Numbered from the stretch's first letter, positions 13,285 through 26,260 are shown. The stretch: DNA of 64,000 nucleotides from Hedera helix (GCA_947179155.2 OX359276.1:42246192-42310191); one strand, 5' to 3'. Notes: generated by a model from the sequence alone, not told the origin. Numbers and translations: made by a program.

Positions 13285-13979
13285 ACTCAAACTTCTACAT
13301 TTTATTTACAAAAATAATGAATAAAATAAAATTTTGAACTAATTTAATACTTCTTTTATGAAATTATAAAATTATTATTTATTTTTAAAAGTCAATTTAA
13401 AATTAATAAATTTCACTAAAAATTACAAAATGATAAATATTATAATTCTTTTAAGAGAAGACTGAAATGTAAATCCGACCCCCTTATTTATAGATTTTTA
13501 CAAATCCATTCCTCTAACTTTTCTATTAACATAATTTAGGTTGTGTTTGATTGTATCTTAATACATATTAATAACTCAGATTTTAATACATCTCAATGTT
13601 TGAAATTGGAATAAAAAAATTATCTCTGAATGTTTCTAAATCATTAAGATATAAAATTAAATATGAACTATTCAAAGAACTTATTTAAGATGTATTAAAA
13701 TATATTAAGAGATAAACTTTTAAAATACATTCAAATATAATCAAATACAATCTTACATTAATTAGTACTTGTAAAATCACTTCACAGCACTTTTCATTCA
13801 TAAAAAGTAACGTCCGTTATAGTTATAGACAAATGACATAATATAATATGTAAGTGGGCCCAAAAAAGGACAAAAGTATAAATTCACATTAACAAGCCAG
13901 GACTTTAGCCAGAGCTTTAATTCAATTTAATTTTTTCACAAATCAAAATGATAATTGTTGATTGACTATATTCTTGAAG

Positions 13980-14095
13980 AATAGTTACAGTTTACTTTAT
14001 TTTTTTTATATGAGAGCGGAATTCACCCGTGATGGAATCAGTGTAGAATTCGCTCTCATATAAGAGAGTAGAGCAAATAGTAATCATATTCTAGG
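13980..14095. repeat. Short hairpin, stem with EcoRI-type arms
   Basis: TATATGAGAGCGGAATTC (from 14008) is mirrored by GAATTCGCTCTCATATA (from 14046), a 17-bp stem with one bulged base around a loop of about 20 nt. Weaker complementarity continues outward for about 25 nt on each side. It could be a small MITE or a miRNA-like foldback; nothing shows transcription. Confidence 0.5.
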
Positions 14096-14555
14096 AACAT
14101 AGAATAACTCTTCGTTGACTGAAAAGATAAAATTGGGACAAAATTGACTGGGTTCCATCTATAAGTGCGAAATCATATGTGAAATTTGGCAAACTTGGGG
14201 CAAAATCGTATTTTAACATCTTTTGTAAATTTGACATCTAGGGCTCCTCGAAGATGACTTCAGTGGTCCAAAATTCAAGTTGGAATATGACTACACCCGA
14301 TATGATAATGTTCTTCTAACTCGATTTTTTTTATGTGAAATTATATTGATAATACGTGATTTTAACCGTGATAGTATAATAAATGCCAATAAAATAGTAT
14401 AATATATGCGACTACGTGATTCCAAATGTAGAATAAAGTATTTTGCATATGCATATTATTTTATGATTTATATCCTTTTATTATAATTTCTTTTGGACGT
14501 GTCTTGCACGTTAATACGTGGGATTGACTATTTTTTTATACTAACTTGTAGTATC

Positions 14556-14559
<4 letters not shown>

Positions 14560-14607
<48 letters not shown>
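14560..14607. repeat. (AT)n microsatellite
   Basis: A perfect 48-bp AT dinucleotide run. Confidence 0.95.
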
Positions 14608-14609
<2 letters not shown>

Positions 14610-16044
14610 AATAAGCATACTAGACCTTACTAAAATTGCTAGTTTGTTCGGATATAATGGAATTTGTGATTTTCTTCATAAAATTCCTGGGTATTTTAAT
14701 TTTGGGTTTACAATTTAGATAATTTATGATATTAATCATTATATTAATTAAAATTAAATAAATTTATATAAATTTTGAATTTAAAAATATTTTAAACTGT
14801 CTTAAAAAATCAATAATTATTTTATTTTTTTGAACAAACAGAGTATCATTAGGGACTATTTATCTTATAAATAATTATTTATTTAATCTCGTGTAATATA
14901 CTTTGATGATGGGTTGTAATCTCAGTGGAGATGTGGTATTATATAATTTTCGTTTTGAAATATCAAACAACCTCAAAAATGGTAATAAATAGTCCGGATA
15001 ATTAACTAAAAAGATTAATTGTGAGATAAATAGTCTTTTGTGATATTAAATTAGTACGAAATAGTCTCATATCATCCATTATTTTTAAGCAAAATAATCT
15101 AAAGTAAAAAAAATCAAATTTTGTGCCAGGCATGGAAGTAATATCACGTCTTCACCTATTTAAAAATATAGAATTAATTTTACTATTTTAAAATTAATTT
15201 ATAAATTTTAAATTCAAAATTAATATGAAACTAGAAAGTTCTATATGTAGCTATGTATGTTTAGAAAGGTAAACTAAAAAATGTAATGATTAAGAGATTT
15301 ATTATATTTTTTTAAAAACAAATGAATTGCATCATTTTAAATTTAAAAATATCGCACATTAACTTTCCAAAATCAAACTTGATTTTATATCTCATAACAC
15401 AAATATATTATGTTTTTTCTAGAATTATTAATTTAGAAATTATATTAAATAATCTTTTCTTAAAATCCACTTTATGTTTATTTCTTTTGTTGTAATTTGA
15501 TTTACCTGTCTTCTCTCAATCACCATTAGTTCGATAACATTTAGCTCTTAGGTTTAGGAGAGGAGTGATGCTTAGAGCTGCAAACGAACCGAACTGTTCG
15601 CGAACCGGTTTGGTTCGGTTTGAGTTCGACTAGTTGATTTTTTCGAGCCGAACTTGTTCATGGTATCGAGTTCGATTGCTCAATCGAACACGTTCGCGTA
15701 CCATGTGGTTCGGTTCGACTATGTTCGTGAACGGTTCGGTTCGGTTCGGTTCGACTATGCTAGTGTTCGACGCAGCTCGGTTCGGTTCGTTAGCTGCTCC
15801 CATTTGAATTGTATTTCTTACATGTTTAATATTTTTAAACTCTAAATACAAATAATTAGTTATTTCATATTAAATTTTAAAGTTTGTCTTATCAATAATT
15901 ATTAATTTTTTAGTAATTTTCTTTTTTTATTACTTAAACATCTTTTTGTTTTTTTAATAATTGATTAGAAGTACACATTTTTATTAAATAATTAATAAAT
16001 AATAATGTGTACTTCTTCACCTGTAATTTAATTAAAATAATTGT

Positions 16045-18978
16045 TGTGACGCCCCCAAATCTGGGCCCACACAGCCCAAACTTGAGTCGTCAAAATACTA
16101 CAACAAAATTATTACAACAAAGCACAACGTACAACAATACAGTGTATAATAATACACAACTAAGTCTTCACTATTATTGCCACACTATTTTACAAAACGT
16201 GAAGACTATGACAGCTATTCCTCGGACCCTCACTCCATTCCCCGGCTAGACCCTGTTATGTTTTCATCTCCTGTTGAAAAACAATGGAACAAAAGAAAGG
16301 GTGAGCTCAAATAGCCCAGTAAAGAATATCATGACTAAGATAATGACGAATAAATTATCATTAGTCTTCAACAGTTGAGTTCTTGATAGAATACAATAGA
16401 CTACAAGGTTTATATCAAAAACTGCAGTTAAATTCTTAAACAACGTTCAGATCAATAATAGCAGCGGAATGAGTAATCTATTAGAAGAATAATGCAGACT
16501 ATAATGTCCACTCGGTTCTCTTTTTAGGAAAAACATCATCAACTTTTATCATCTGAAATATCATTAGTCAAGATAATACAAATTCACAGTTCCTGATCAT
16601 AATCATGCACATCAACAGTTCATCTTTGTACTACGGGCCAAAGATATTCAATATAGCACCAACGGTCATGATTATACCAGATTCAGCCTTTGGTCATAAT
16701 CATACCAAACAACAGTTCATCTTTGCACTACGGGCCAAAGAGAACATTCACCACGTGCCATAAAAGACACCGAACAGATGTATCGCCTTTAACCTATTAT
16801 ATCGCCTTTAACCTATCATCTGTTCAACAAATATATCACATCTGTGCCCCCGGCCACAGATATTCACAACAGCTTGATTTTTGGATGATTAGAATGATAT
16901 AAATGATGAACAGAAGAAATAGGATAACAATAAGTATCGGAAGTTTACTTTGTACAGATTCAAATAATGTCCAAATTGTCAACATGATGTGGAGTGAAAT
17001 TTAAAAATGATATTCAAGATCCACAGTTCAGAATAACGGTTACAATTCAATAGAAAGGTTCACGTAAATAGGAAGATTCAGTTGAAATAATGAAGTTTAA
17101 CTATTATGGAACATATAATATTTTCAGGAATTATATAAGCAATAGTTCCATAATAAATTTCGATTTAGGAGTATGAAAGAAAATAATATCCCTTACCGTA
17201 GCAGGTTTGATTAACAAAAGGTGAAGGAAATTAATACAAAGGGTTATTCACCAACAGGCGGCAATCCGCTCCGTAAGGTTATTCCCACAATTTAATAGAA
17301 TTTGAGTACAAAGAGTTATTCACCAAACAGGCGGCAATCCGCTCCGTAAGGTTATTCTCAGAGATTAATAATGAATGAATACGAAAGGTTATTCACCAAC
17401 AGGCGGCAATCCGCTCCGTAAGGTTATTCCCACAATTTAATAGAATTTGAGTACAAAGAGTTATTCACCAAACAGGCGGCAATCCGCTCCGTAAGGTTAT
17501 TCTCAGAGATTAATAATGAATGAATACGAAAGGTTATTCACCAACAGGCGGCAATCCGCTCCGTAAGGTTATTCCCACAATTTAATACATGGAAATAAGA
17601 GGCACGTCTTATGAGTAAGGAAGAAACAATATTATTATCGAGAATCAAATAATGATAATCCCTTACCATAGTATGTTTTGAATAATGGAAGATGAAAAAG
17701 ATGGTATCCCTTACCGTAACACGTGACTGGATATTGATTTAAATGAGGTTGATTAACTTGAACAGTACACGTATACTTATAGATCTTCACAAATACTCAA
17801 GATGACTTAAGCACACTTAGAGAGAACTTTCACAAGAAGTATTTAGAGAGAGAAAGAAAGAACAAGTAAGGAAGTTTATGAAAAATCCTTAAGTTAAGGC
17901 TTCTATTTATAGCCAAAAATCTTATCATTCATTTAATCTAAACCATTCATTTAAAGATCATCTTTTAATCTACACCATCCATTTCAAATATTATATTATC
18001 TTTAATCTACACCATTCATTTCATATCACCTAATAATCACCTAACTTTATATTATAAACAAATCAATTTAATTATTCAACAATAATTCACACTTTAATCT
18101 ACACCATTCATTTCATATCACCTAATAATCACCTAACTTTATATTATAAACAAATCAATTCAATTATTCAACAATAATTCACACTTTAATCTACACCATT
18201 CATTTCATATCACCTAATAATCACCTAACTTTATATTATAAACAAATAACTTTATCAATTCAATTATTATGACTAATTGTTATAAATACAGTATAGTTAG
18301 CTCTTAGATATCAAGTCAATAAATTAATGAAATACAACTGTTTAAATAACATCATAATAGAGATAACAATAATGTAAAATAAAGCATACGTTACTGTGTA
18401 ATGACAATTATTGATTCAATAATGTGAATTACTGTGTATATGTTACTGTGACAATTATTAGGTTCAATAATTTTAAAAACAGTGCAACAACAATTATTGA
18501 CTTGATAATATAAAATATTATGCAGTGACAATTATCGATGAAATGATGCGTAACAGTTACGGTGTCAATTATCAGACCAAAAATATGAGACACTATGCAA
18601 TACCGTGTGTTACTGTAGAGTACCGAGTGCTACAGAAAATACCAATAACTACCGTATGCTACTATTCTTTTATCACCGGTATTTTAACAGTTCCGTTGAC
18701 TATTTTTATTTAAAAAGGTTACTTCTGTCGTTTTCTATATCCGACAAATATTCCGTTGTGGGGTCCACCAATAATTTATTATTTCGGCGCCGTCGTACGG
18801 CACGAATATTCCCCGACCAAACGAATATTCCCCGACAAAGCGAATATTGTCCGACAAAATAAAATTTGCACATAACATCCTTAACTTTCAATTTTGTTAA
18901 TTTAACCACTTACTGTTTAAAAAATATCTATATGAAGAAAAATTAAATTTTGTATTTCATAAAATTCGGGGTCTTACA
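16045..18978 (-). repeat. 3' LTR of the chromovirus remnant
   Basis: 2934 bp, TGTAAGACCCC to GGGGGCGTCACA on the minus strand. TATA-like TATAAATAG lies near 17900-17912 (minus). The polypurine tract AAGGAGGGGAGGT abuts it (18979-18991). The first LTR bases supply the TAA stop of pol. It includes five copies of a GGCGGCAATCCGC-bearing unit (17240-17580) and three of a roughly 96-bp AT-rich unit (18000-18250). Confidence 0.95.
17240..17580. repeat. Tandem repeat inside the family A LTR
   Basis: Five copies of a roughly 70-bp unit with the core AGGCGGCAATCCGCTCCG between TTATTCACCAA and GTAAGGTTATT, alternating between two spacer types. The same block lies at 22018-22350 and, on the opposite strand, at 48960-49330. 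The 10367-13029 LTR lacks it. Confidence 0.9.
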
Positions 18979-20821
18979 ACCTCCCCTCCTTATGAAATTT
19001 CGTCCCCGAAATTGACGTACCTGACATATCGAAGAGGTAAGGATACTTAGATTTCATCTCAGATTCTAGCTCCCAGGTCATTTCCTCAGTATCTTGGTTC
19101 CTCCATAAAACCTTAACTTGAGGTATAACCTTTGAGCGTAGGATCTGCTCCTTCTTATCCAGGATCTTAACAGGTACCTCCTCGTATGTTAAATCCTCTG
19201 CTATAACGTCTGGTTCTAACTCAATGACGTGGTTTGGGTCCTTCACATATTTACGTAACATAGATATGTGAAAAACGTTATGGATGCGAGACATACTTGG
19301 TGGTAGGGCTAGTCTGTAGGCTACGGTTCCTATTCGATCGAGGATTTCAAATGGGCCAATAAATCGAGGGTTAAGCTTTCCTCTCTTTCCGAATCTCGTA
19401 ACCCCTTTCCATGGAGAAACACGTAAGAATACATGATCTCCGACGTTGAAACTTTCGTCTCTCCGATGAAGATCAGCATAACTCTTTTGTCGTTCTTGTG
19501 CGGTCTGTATTCGTTGTCGGATCATTTGGATCTTTTCGGTCGTCAAGCGTACCAACTCGGGTCCCAACAATTTTGCTTCTCCTACCTCATTCCAACATAT
19601 TGGAGAGCGACACTTCCTTCCATACAATGCCTCGAATGGAGCCATGCCTATGCTTGCTTGGTAACTGTTGTTGTAAGAAAATTCCACCAACGGCAAGTAC
19701 TTATCCCAACTTCCTTTGAAGTCTAATACACAAAGTCTCAAAAGATCTTCGAGGGTCTGGATCGTCCTTTCCGATTGTCCGTCCGTTTGAGGATGGTATG
19801 CAGAACTAAAACGTAGTTCAGTGCCCATAGCTTTTTGTAGACTGATCCAAAAGCGTGAAGTGAATCTAGGATCTCGATCAGAAACTATGGAAACTGGCAT
19901 GCCATGCAATCTCACGATCTCATTTATGTACATACCGGCAAGACGTTCAAGTGAAAAGTTTTCTCGTATAGGCAAGAAATGAGCAGATTTGGTCAATCTA
20001 TCTACGATCACCCAAATTGCATCTAAGCCTTGAGAAACTTTTGGAAGACCCGTCACGAAGTCCATATTGATGTGTTCCCACTTCCATTCGGGAACTTCAA
20101 GTGATTGTAATGGACCTTTAGGAACTTGATGTTCTGCCTTGACACGTTGACAAGTTAGGCACCTTGAGATAAACTCCGCAATCTCTCTTTTCATATTGTT
20201 CCACCAAAATGTATGTCGAAGATCTCGATACATCTTGGTACCTCCTGGGTGGATTGCAAACGGCGTGTTGTGTGCCTCCATCATGATTTTATGCTTTAAT
20301 TCAGGATCGTTAGGAACACAAAGTCGAGAGTTGACTCGAAGTATTCCTTTCTCGTCGATTCTTGCTTCGGGAATGACACCTTCTTGTACTTTCTTTATCA
20401 TGTTTATCAGTTCCGGATCGGTAGCTTGAGTAGCTTTAATTTTATCGATTAAAGTTGGTTCTACTCGCACGTGAGCAATCTTCGAGTGGGTCCCTGGTGT
20501 CTTTAGCTCTATCTCCATCTTTTGCAAGTCGTACAAAATACACTTTTGTGTTGTCAGCAGTGCACTTGTACTTGCATAAGATTTTCTGCTCAAAGCGTCA
20601 GCTACAACGTTCGCCTTTCCCGGGTGATACTGGATTGTGTGGTCATAATCCTTTAACAGCTCAAGCCAACGTCGTTGTCGCATGTTGAGTTCCTTCTGGG
20701 TGAAGAAATACTTGAGACTTTTATGATCCGTATAGATATCCACTTTTTCTCCGTACAAGTAGTGTCTCCAGATCTTCAACGCGAAAACGACTGCTGCCAA
20801 CTCTAGATCATGAGTAGGATC
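18974..20821 (-). pseudogene. Retrotransposon pol 3' fragment: RNase H (end), integrase, chromodomain
   Basis: An uninterrupted frame of about 615 codons starting at the LTR junction, without a methionine start. In order: the C-terminal RNase H part (DHKSLKYFFTQKELNMRQRRW, then the ADALSR tail), an integrase HHCC zinc finger (HPGGTKMYRDLRH, CLTCQRVK), a catalytic core with MDFVTGLP, VSDRDPRFTS and AYHPQTDGQSERTIQTLE, a GPF-type module (PRFIGPFEILDRIGTVAYRL) and a chromodomain-like end (KVLWRNQDTEEMTWELESEM). Integrase residues look intact. The stop is TAA, made by the first bases of the 3' LTR. The protein cannot function alone because reverse transcriptase, protease and gag are gone. On the family: plant chromoviruses carry such chromodomains to target integration. 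Confidence 0.95.
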
Positions 20822-23709
20822 TGTGACGCCCCCAAATCTGGGCCCACACAGCCCAAACTTGAGTCGTCAAAATACTACAACAAAATTATTACAACAAAGC
20901 ACAACGTACAACAATACAGTGTATAATAATACACAACTAAGTCTTCACTATTATTGCCACACTATTTTACAAAACGTGAAGACTATGACAGCTATTCCTC
21001 GGACCCTCACTCCATTCCCCGGCTAGACCCTGTTATGTTTTCATCTCCTGTTGAAAAACAATGGAACAAAAGAAAGGGTGAGCTCAAATAGCCCAGTAAA
21101 GAATATCATGACTAAGATAATGACGAATAAATTATCATTAGTCTTCAACAGTTGAGTTCTTGATAGAATACAATAGACTACAAGGTTTATATCAAAAACT
21201 GCAGTTAAATTCTTAAACAACGTTCAGATCAATAATAGCAGCGGAATGAGTAATCTATTAGAAGAATAATGCAGACTATAATGTCCACTCGGTTCTCTTT
21301 TTAGGAAAAACATCATCAACTTTTATCATCTGAAATATCATTAGTCAAGATAATACAAATTCACAGTTCCTGATCATAATCATGCACATCAACAGTTCAT
21401 CTTTGTACTACGGGCCAAAGATATTCAATATAGCACCAACGATCATGATTATACCAGATTCAGCCTTTGGTCATAATCATACCAAACAACAGTTCATCTT
21501 TGCACTACGGGCCAAAGAGAACATTCACCACGTGCCATAAAAGACACCGAACAGATGTATCGCCTTTAACCTATTATATCGCCTTTAACCTATCATCTGT
21601 TCAACAAATATATCACATCTGTGCCCCCGGCCACAGATATTCACAACAGCTTGATTTTTGGATGATTAGAATGATATAAATGATGAACAGAAGAAATAGG
21701 ATAACAATAAGTATCGAAAGTTTACTTTGTACAGATTCAAATAATGTCCAAATTGTCAACATGATGTGGAGTGAAATTTAAAAATGATATTCAAGATCCA
21801 CAGTTCAGAATAACGGTTACAATTCAATAGAAAGGTTCACGTAAATAGGAAGATTCAGTTGAAATAATGAAGTTTAACTATTATGGAACATATAATATTT
21901 TCAGGAATTATATAAGCAATAGTTCCATAATAAATTTCGATTTAGGAGTATGAAAGAAAATAATATCCCTTACCGTAGCAGGTTTGATTAACAAAAGGTG
22001 AAGGAAATTAATACAAAGGGTTATTCACCAACAGGCGGCAATCCGCTCCGTAAGGTTATTCCCACAATTTAATAGAATTTGAGTACAAAGAGTTATTCAC
22101 CAAACAGGCGGCAATCCGCTCCGTAAGGTTATTCTCAGAGATTAATAATGAATGAATACGAAAGGTTATTCACCAACAGGCGGCAATCCGCTCCGTAAGG
22201 TTATTCCCACAATTTAATAGAATTTGAGTACAAAGAGTTATTCACCAAACAGGCGGCAATCCGCTCCGTAAGGTTATTCTCAGAGATTAATAATGAATGA
22301 ATACGAAAGGTTATTCACCAACAGGCGGCAATCCGCTCCGTAAGGTTATTCCCACAATTTAATACATGGAAATAAGAGGCACGTCTTATGAGTAAGGAAG
22401 AAACAATATTATTATCGAGAATCAAATAATGATAATCCCTTACCATAGTATGTTTTGAATAATGGAAGATGAAAAAGATGGTATCCCTTACCGTAACACG
22501 TGACTGGATATTGATTTAAATGAGGTTGATTAACTTGAACAGTACACGTATACTTATAGATCTTCACAAATACTCAAGATGACTTAAGCACACTTAGAGA
22601 GAACTTTCACAAGAAGTATTTAGAGAGAGAAAGAAAGAACAAGTAAGGAAGTTTATGAAAAATCCTTAAGTTAATGCTTCTATTTATAGCCAAAAATCTT
22701 ATCATTCATTTAATCTAAACCATTCATTTAAAGATCATCTTTTAATCTACACCATCCATTTCAAATATTATATTATCTTTAATCTACACCATTCATTTCA
22801 TATCACCTAATAATCACCTAACTTTATATTATAAACAAATCAATTTAATTATTCAACAATAATTCACACTTTAATCTACACCATTCATTTCATATCACCT
22901 AATAATCACCTAACTTTATATTATAAACAAATCAATTCAATTATTCAACAATAATTCACACTTTAATCTACACCATTCATTTCATATCACCTAATAATCA
23001 CCTAACTTTATATTATAAACAAATAACTTTATCAATTCAATTATTATGACTAATTGTTATAAATACAGTATAGTTAGCTCTTAGATATCAAGTCAATAAA
23101 TTAATGAAATACAACTGTTTAAATAACATCATAATAGAGATAACAATAATGTAAAATAAAGCATACGTTACTGTGTAATCACAATTATTGATTCAATAAT
23201 GTGAATTACTGTGCAACAACAATTATTGAATTGATAATATAAAATATTATGCAGTGACAATTATCGATGAAATGATGCGTAACAGTTAAGGTGTCAATTA
23301 TCAGACCAATAATATGAGACACTATGCAATACCGTGTGTTACTGTAGAGTACCGAGTGCTACAGAAAATACCAATAACTACCGTATGCTACTATTCTTTT
23401 ATCACCGGTATTTTAACAGTTCCGTTGACTATTTTTATTTAAAAAGATTATTTCTGTCGTTTTCTATATCCGACAAATATTCCGTTGTGGGGTCCACCAA
23501 TAATTTGTTATTTCGGCGCCGTCGGACCAAACGAATATTCCCCGACCAAACGAATATTCCTCGACAAAGCGAATATTGTCCGACAAAATAAAATTTGCAC
23601 ATAACATCCTTAACTTTTAACTTTATCGATTTAACCACTTACTGTTTCAAAAAAATATATATATGAAGAAAAATTAAATTTTGTATTTCATAAAATTCGG
23701 GGTCTTACA
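20822..23709 (-). repeat. 5' LTR of the chromovirus remnant
   Basis: 2888 bp, collinear with 16045-18978 except for a deletion of about 46 bp near 23213. Over 20822-23180 I found only about three substitutions against the other LTR, but the last 530 bp differ at many positions. Its inner end joins pol at 20821/20822 with no primer-binding site. Confidence 0.95.
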
Positions 23710-26260
23710 ATAAACATGTTAATATAGTTAATAATGTGTAGTAGTAATATTTATGTCATGCTTTAGTTTAATATACTTGGTTTGTGTTTTGGTATAATTT
23801 ATATGCTAAAAACATGTGTTTAGTGGTGTTAAATCAAATCTCAAAATAATGACCAAAAATAATTTTTATAATATTTAGATTTAATGTTATAATATTATAG
23901 AACATTAAATCATGAGAAAAACAAAGTTTGAATCACTCAAAATGGAGTTATACACAAAAAGTTATGATTTGTGGTAGTTTATGTGATGTAAAATTTTTTA
24001 TAAAATTAAATCATGAAAAATTAAATTTTCATGTTATAAATTGTAGTTAAGTTATTGGTATTTTTTCTGGATTTTTATTGAAGAGTTAAAGTTTATTTGA
24101 AGGTATAAATTTTATTAAGTTGTGTATTAAAAAGTACTGTTCACATTCTGCTAGTTGGAAAAAAAAAAGGGCTGGCCGCGCAATGCGCGCAAGCGATTTT
24201 CCGGAAATGCGCGGAGCCAAAACGACGTCGTTTTGGAGCGTATACGGTAACCCGCGCGCTATGCGCGGAAGCCGTTCGGCTGATAATCAAAACGGCACCG
24301 TTTTGGGCTGTTTATTTTTGTAAGCGCACAATGCGCGGTAGTAGATTTCCCGGTGAAATTACGATACTGCCCCTCAGTTCGATTTTCTGATTAATTACGA
24401 AATTGCCATCGGTCCGGTTTTTCAGTTTATTTACGATTTTGCCATTCTGGATAATTTTAATTAATTTAAATGTTTAAAAATTAATTAAAAATTATAACAA
24501 AAATATTAATAATAAAAAAATGATATTTAGGTATTGAATATTATATTTTCCAAATATAATAAATATTTAGGATAAATATTTAAATGTTGTAAATATTAAT
24601 CTAGTTAGTTTAATATTATATTTTTCAAATATAATAAGTATTTAGGATTAATATTTAAATATTGTAAATATTAATCTAGTTAGTTTAATATTATATTTTT
24701 TTTATAAATATAATAAGTATTTAGGATTAATATTTAAATATTGTAAATATTAATCTAGTTAGTTTAATATTATATCTTCTGAGTTTATGATTAAATTAAT
24801 TTTTATTTAATTAATATTAAATAATAAACAAGGATGATAAATTAATTAATTATTATTTAATTAGTATTAAATAATAATTAAAGACAACTAAGATTGATTA
24901 TTTAATTATTTATTATTTGATTAACTTTAAATAATAAATAAATTCAGTTAGTTATTATTTATTATTAAATAATAACTAATGATATTTGAGTATTTACTAT
25001 ATAATTTTATTATTTATTATTTAATTAACTTTAAATAATAAATGAATCTAGTTAATTAGTTATTATTTATTATTAAATAATAACTAAAGATATTGATTAT
25101 TTTTAATATAATATAATTATTTATTATTTGATTAATTTTAAATAATAAATAAATCTAGTAAGTTATTATTTATTATTAAATAATAACTAAAGGTAGTTAA
25201 TTACTTACTATTTAATTAATGATAAATAGTAATTAAATGAAATTAGATTTAATGGAATAAAGAAAATGTCTTTTAACTCTTTTGTTTAAACAATTATAAT
25301 AAATTGTTTAATAGTTTAATAAGTGTTTAACACTTGAGAAAATTATTTTCTGACTTATTAAATTATTAACCTAATATGATTGAGGGTCTATAAGGTTAAT
25401 AATATTGTTTTGACTGATGTATATCATGTGTTAGTACTTATATGGTAGATAAGTTCCTTAGTAAGCGTATAGTTGTGCAAATACTCCGTACTAATTATTA
25501 GACCGACTTTATTAATGTTAGGTCTTTCAAAGCCAGTTAGTTAAAGTTAGACATTAATTGTAGCTGAGCAGACAGACAAGTTTCCTAAACCCTACTCAAT
25601 TTATATTCGAGCAGGATACATTATTTTATTGTTCAAGTTTCTAACTCAAACTCAAGTTGTTACGTTTCAAGCATGCTATGGTTTAATTTTGTATAATTAT
25701 TCCACCTCTTTAAATTGTTGATTCGCACATAGTGCATGTTGCATGTGTTCATCAGGTATGAAAGGCTGATCACCTTCATTACCATAAGGTTCAGTTAAAT
25801 TGTTCATGGTCATTATTGACACTCAACATTTATTTATTCAGTCATTCAATTATTGAAATTATGACTCGTACTCTTTCACAATTATTATATTGTTGAAAAT
25901 TCAAAAGTTTATTCTTTCTTTCAATCATGATATATCGTTATTATATTTAAACTTGCTGAGCAAAGTCGTTGCTCATTCTTGCTATATCATAATAACAAAT
26001 TTCAGAATAATACGAATGTCCGAGGAGAGACGGTGACAGAAGCAAAAGACAAGATTATAGTGTTATGCATGATAACTAAATTGTTATATGATGTAAGTAA
26101 TTTTGTAAACCTTTTTATGAATCTAAAGGTATATATGTAAGTTAAGGTTAGAAACCTTGGGAAATGTTGTAGAATAAACAATTTATGTTTATATATTCCG
26201 CATTAGTTATAGAACATGTATGAAGATGATGTATAGGAACCCGGATTTGGGGTCGTTACA
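23710..26260 (+). mobile_element. 5'-truncated LTR of a different retrotransposon family
   Basis: The right end reads CCCGGATTTGGGGTCGTTACA without its last base's neighbours, the typical 3' end of a plant LTR starting TGTAACGACCCC. No such start exists at the left: the sequence abuts the chromovirus at 23709. It has a GC-rich island (24165-24345), three tandem copies of a roughly 76-bp AT-rich unit (24537-24767) and AT-rich degenerate repeats to about 25220. No coding sequence. The boundary call rests on the end motif alone. Confidence 0.55.
24537..24767. repeat. Tandem repeat, three units of about 76 bp
   Basis: Each unit carries AATATTATATTTT, TATTTAGGAT and ATTAATCTAGTTAGTTT. Units start near 24537, 24612 and 24688. 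Confidence 0.85.

Larger units (their letters stand above)
13293..15566. other. Intergenic, no gene seen
   Basis: AT-rich, with a short hairpin (13980-14095) and a TA microsatellite. I recognise no coding region. Confidence 0.6.
16045..23709 (-). mobile_element. Ty3/gypsy chromovirus remnant (Tekay-like, family A)
   Basis: On the minus strand: 5' LTR (23709-20822), then directly the RNase H-integrase-chromodomain end of pol, polypurine tract, and 3' LTR (18978-16045). Primer-binding site, gag, protease and reverse transcriptase are missing, and the 5' LTR is fused to the middle of RNase H. The outer flanks (ATTGT left, ATAAA right) are not a target duplication. A simple insertion followed by internal deletion would keep the duplication, so recombination between two copies, or a flank deletion, is more likely. 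Tekay assignment rests on long LTRs, domain order and the C-terminal chromodomain. Confidence 0.9.

Noticed and set aside
15630..15851. Frames on both strands with repeated Arg/Phe/Val or Glu/Pro/Asn-rich peptides
   Set aside because: Created by the GGTTCG subterminal repeats of the hAT element.
16007..16902. Small plus-strand frames repeated at 20823-21679
   Set aside because: Antisense frames within the duplicated LTR; the repetition is the LTR pair, not a gene family.
24120..24323. 67-codon Arg-rich frame
   Set aside because: Lies in the GC-rich island of an LTR; driven by ATGCGCG repeats.
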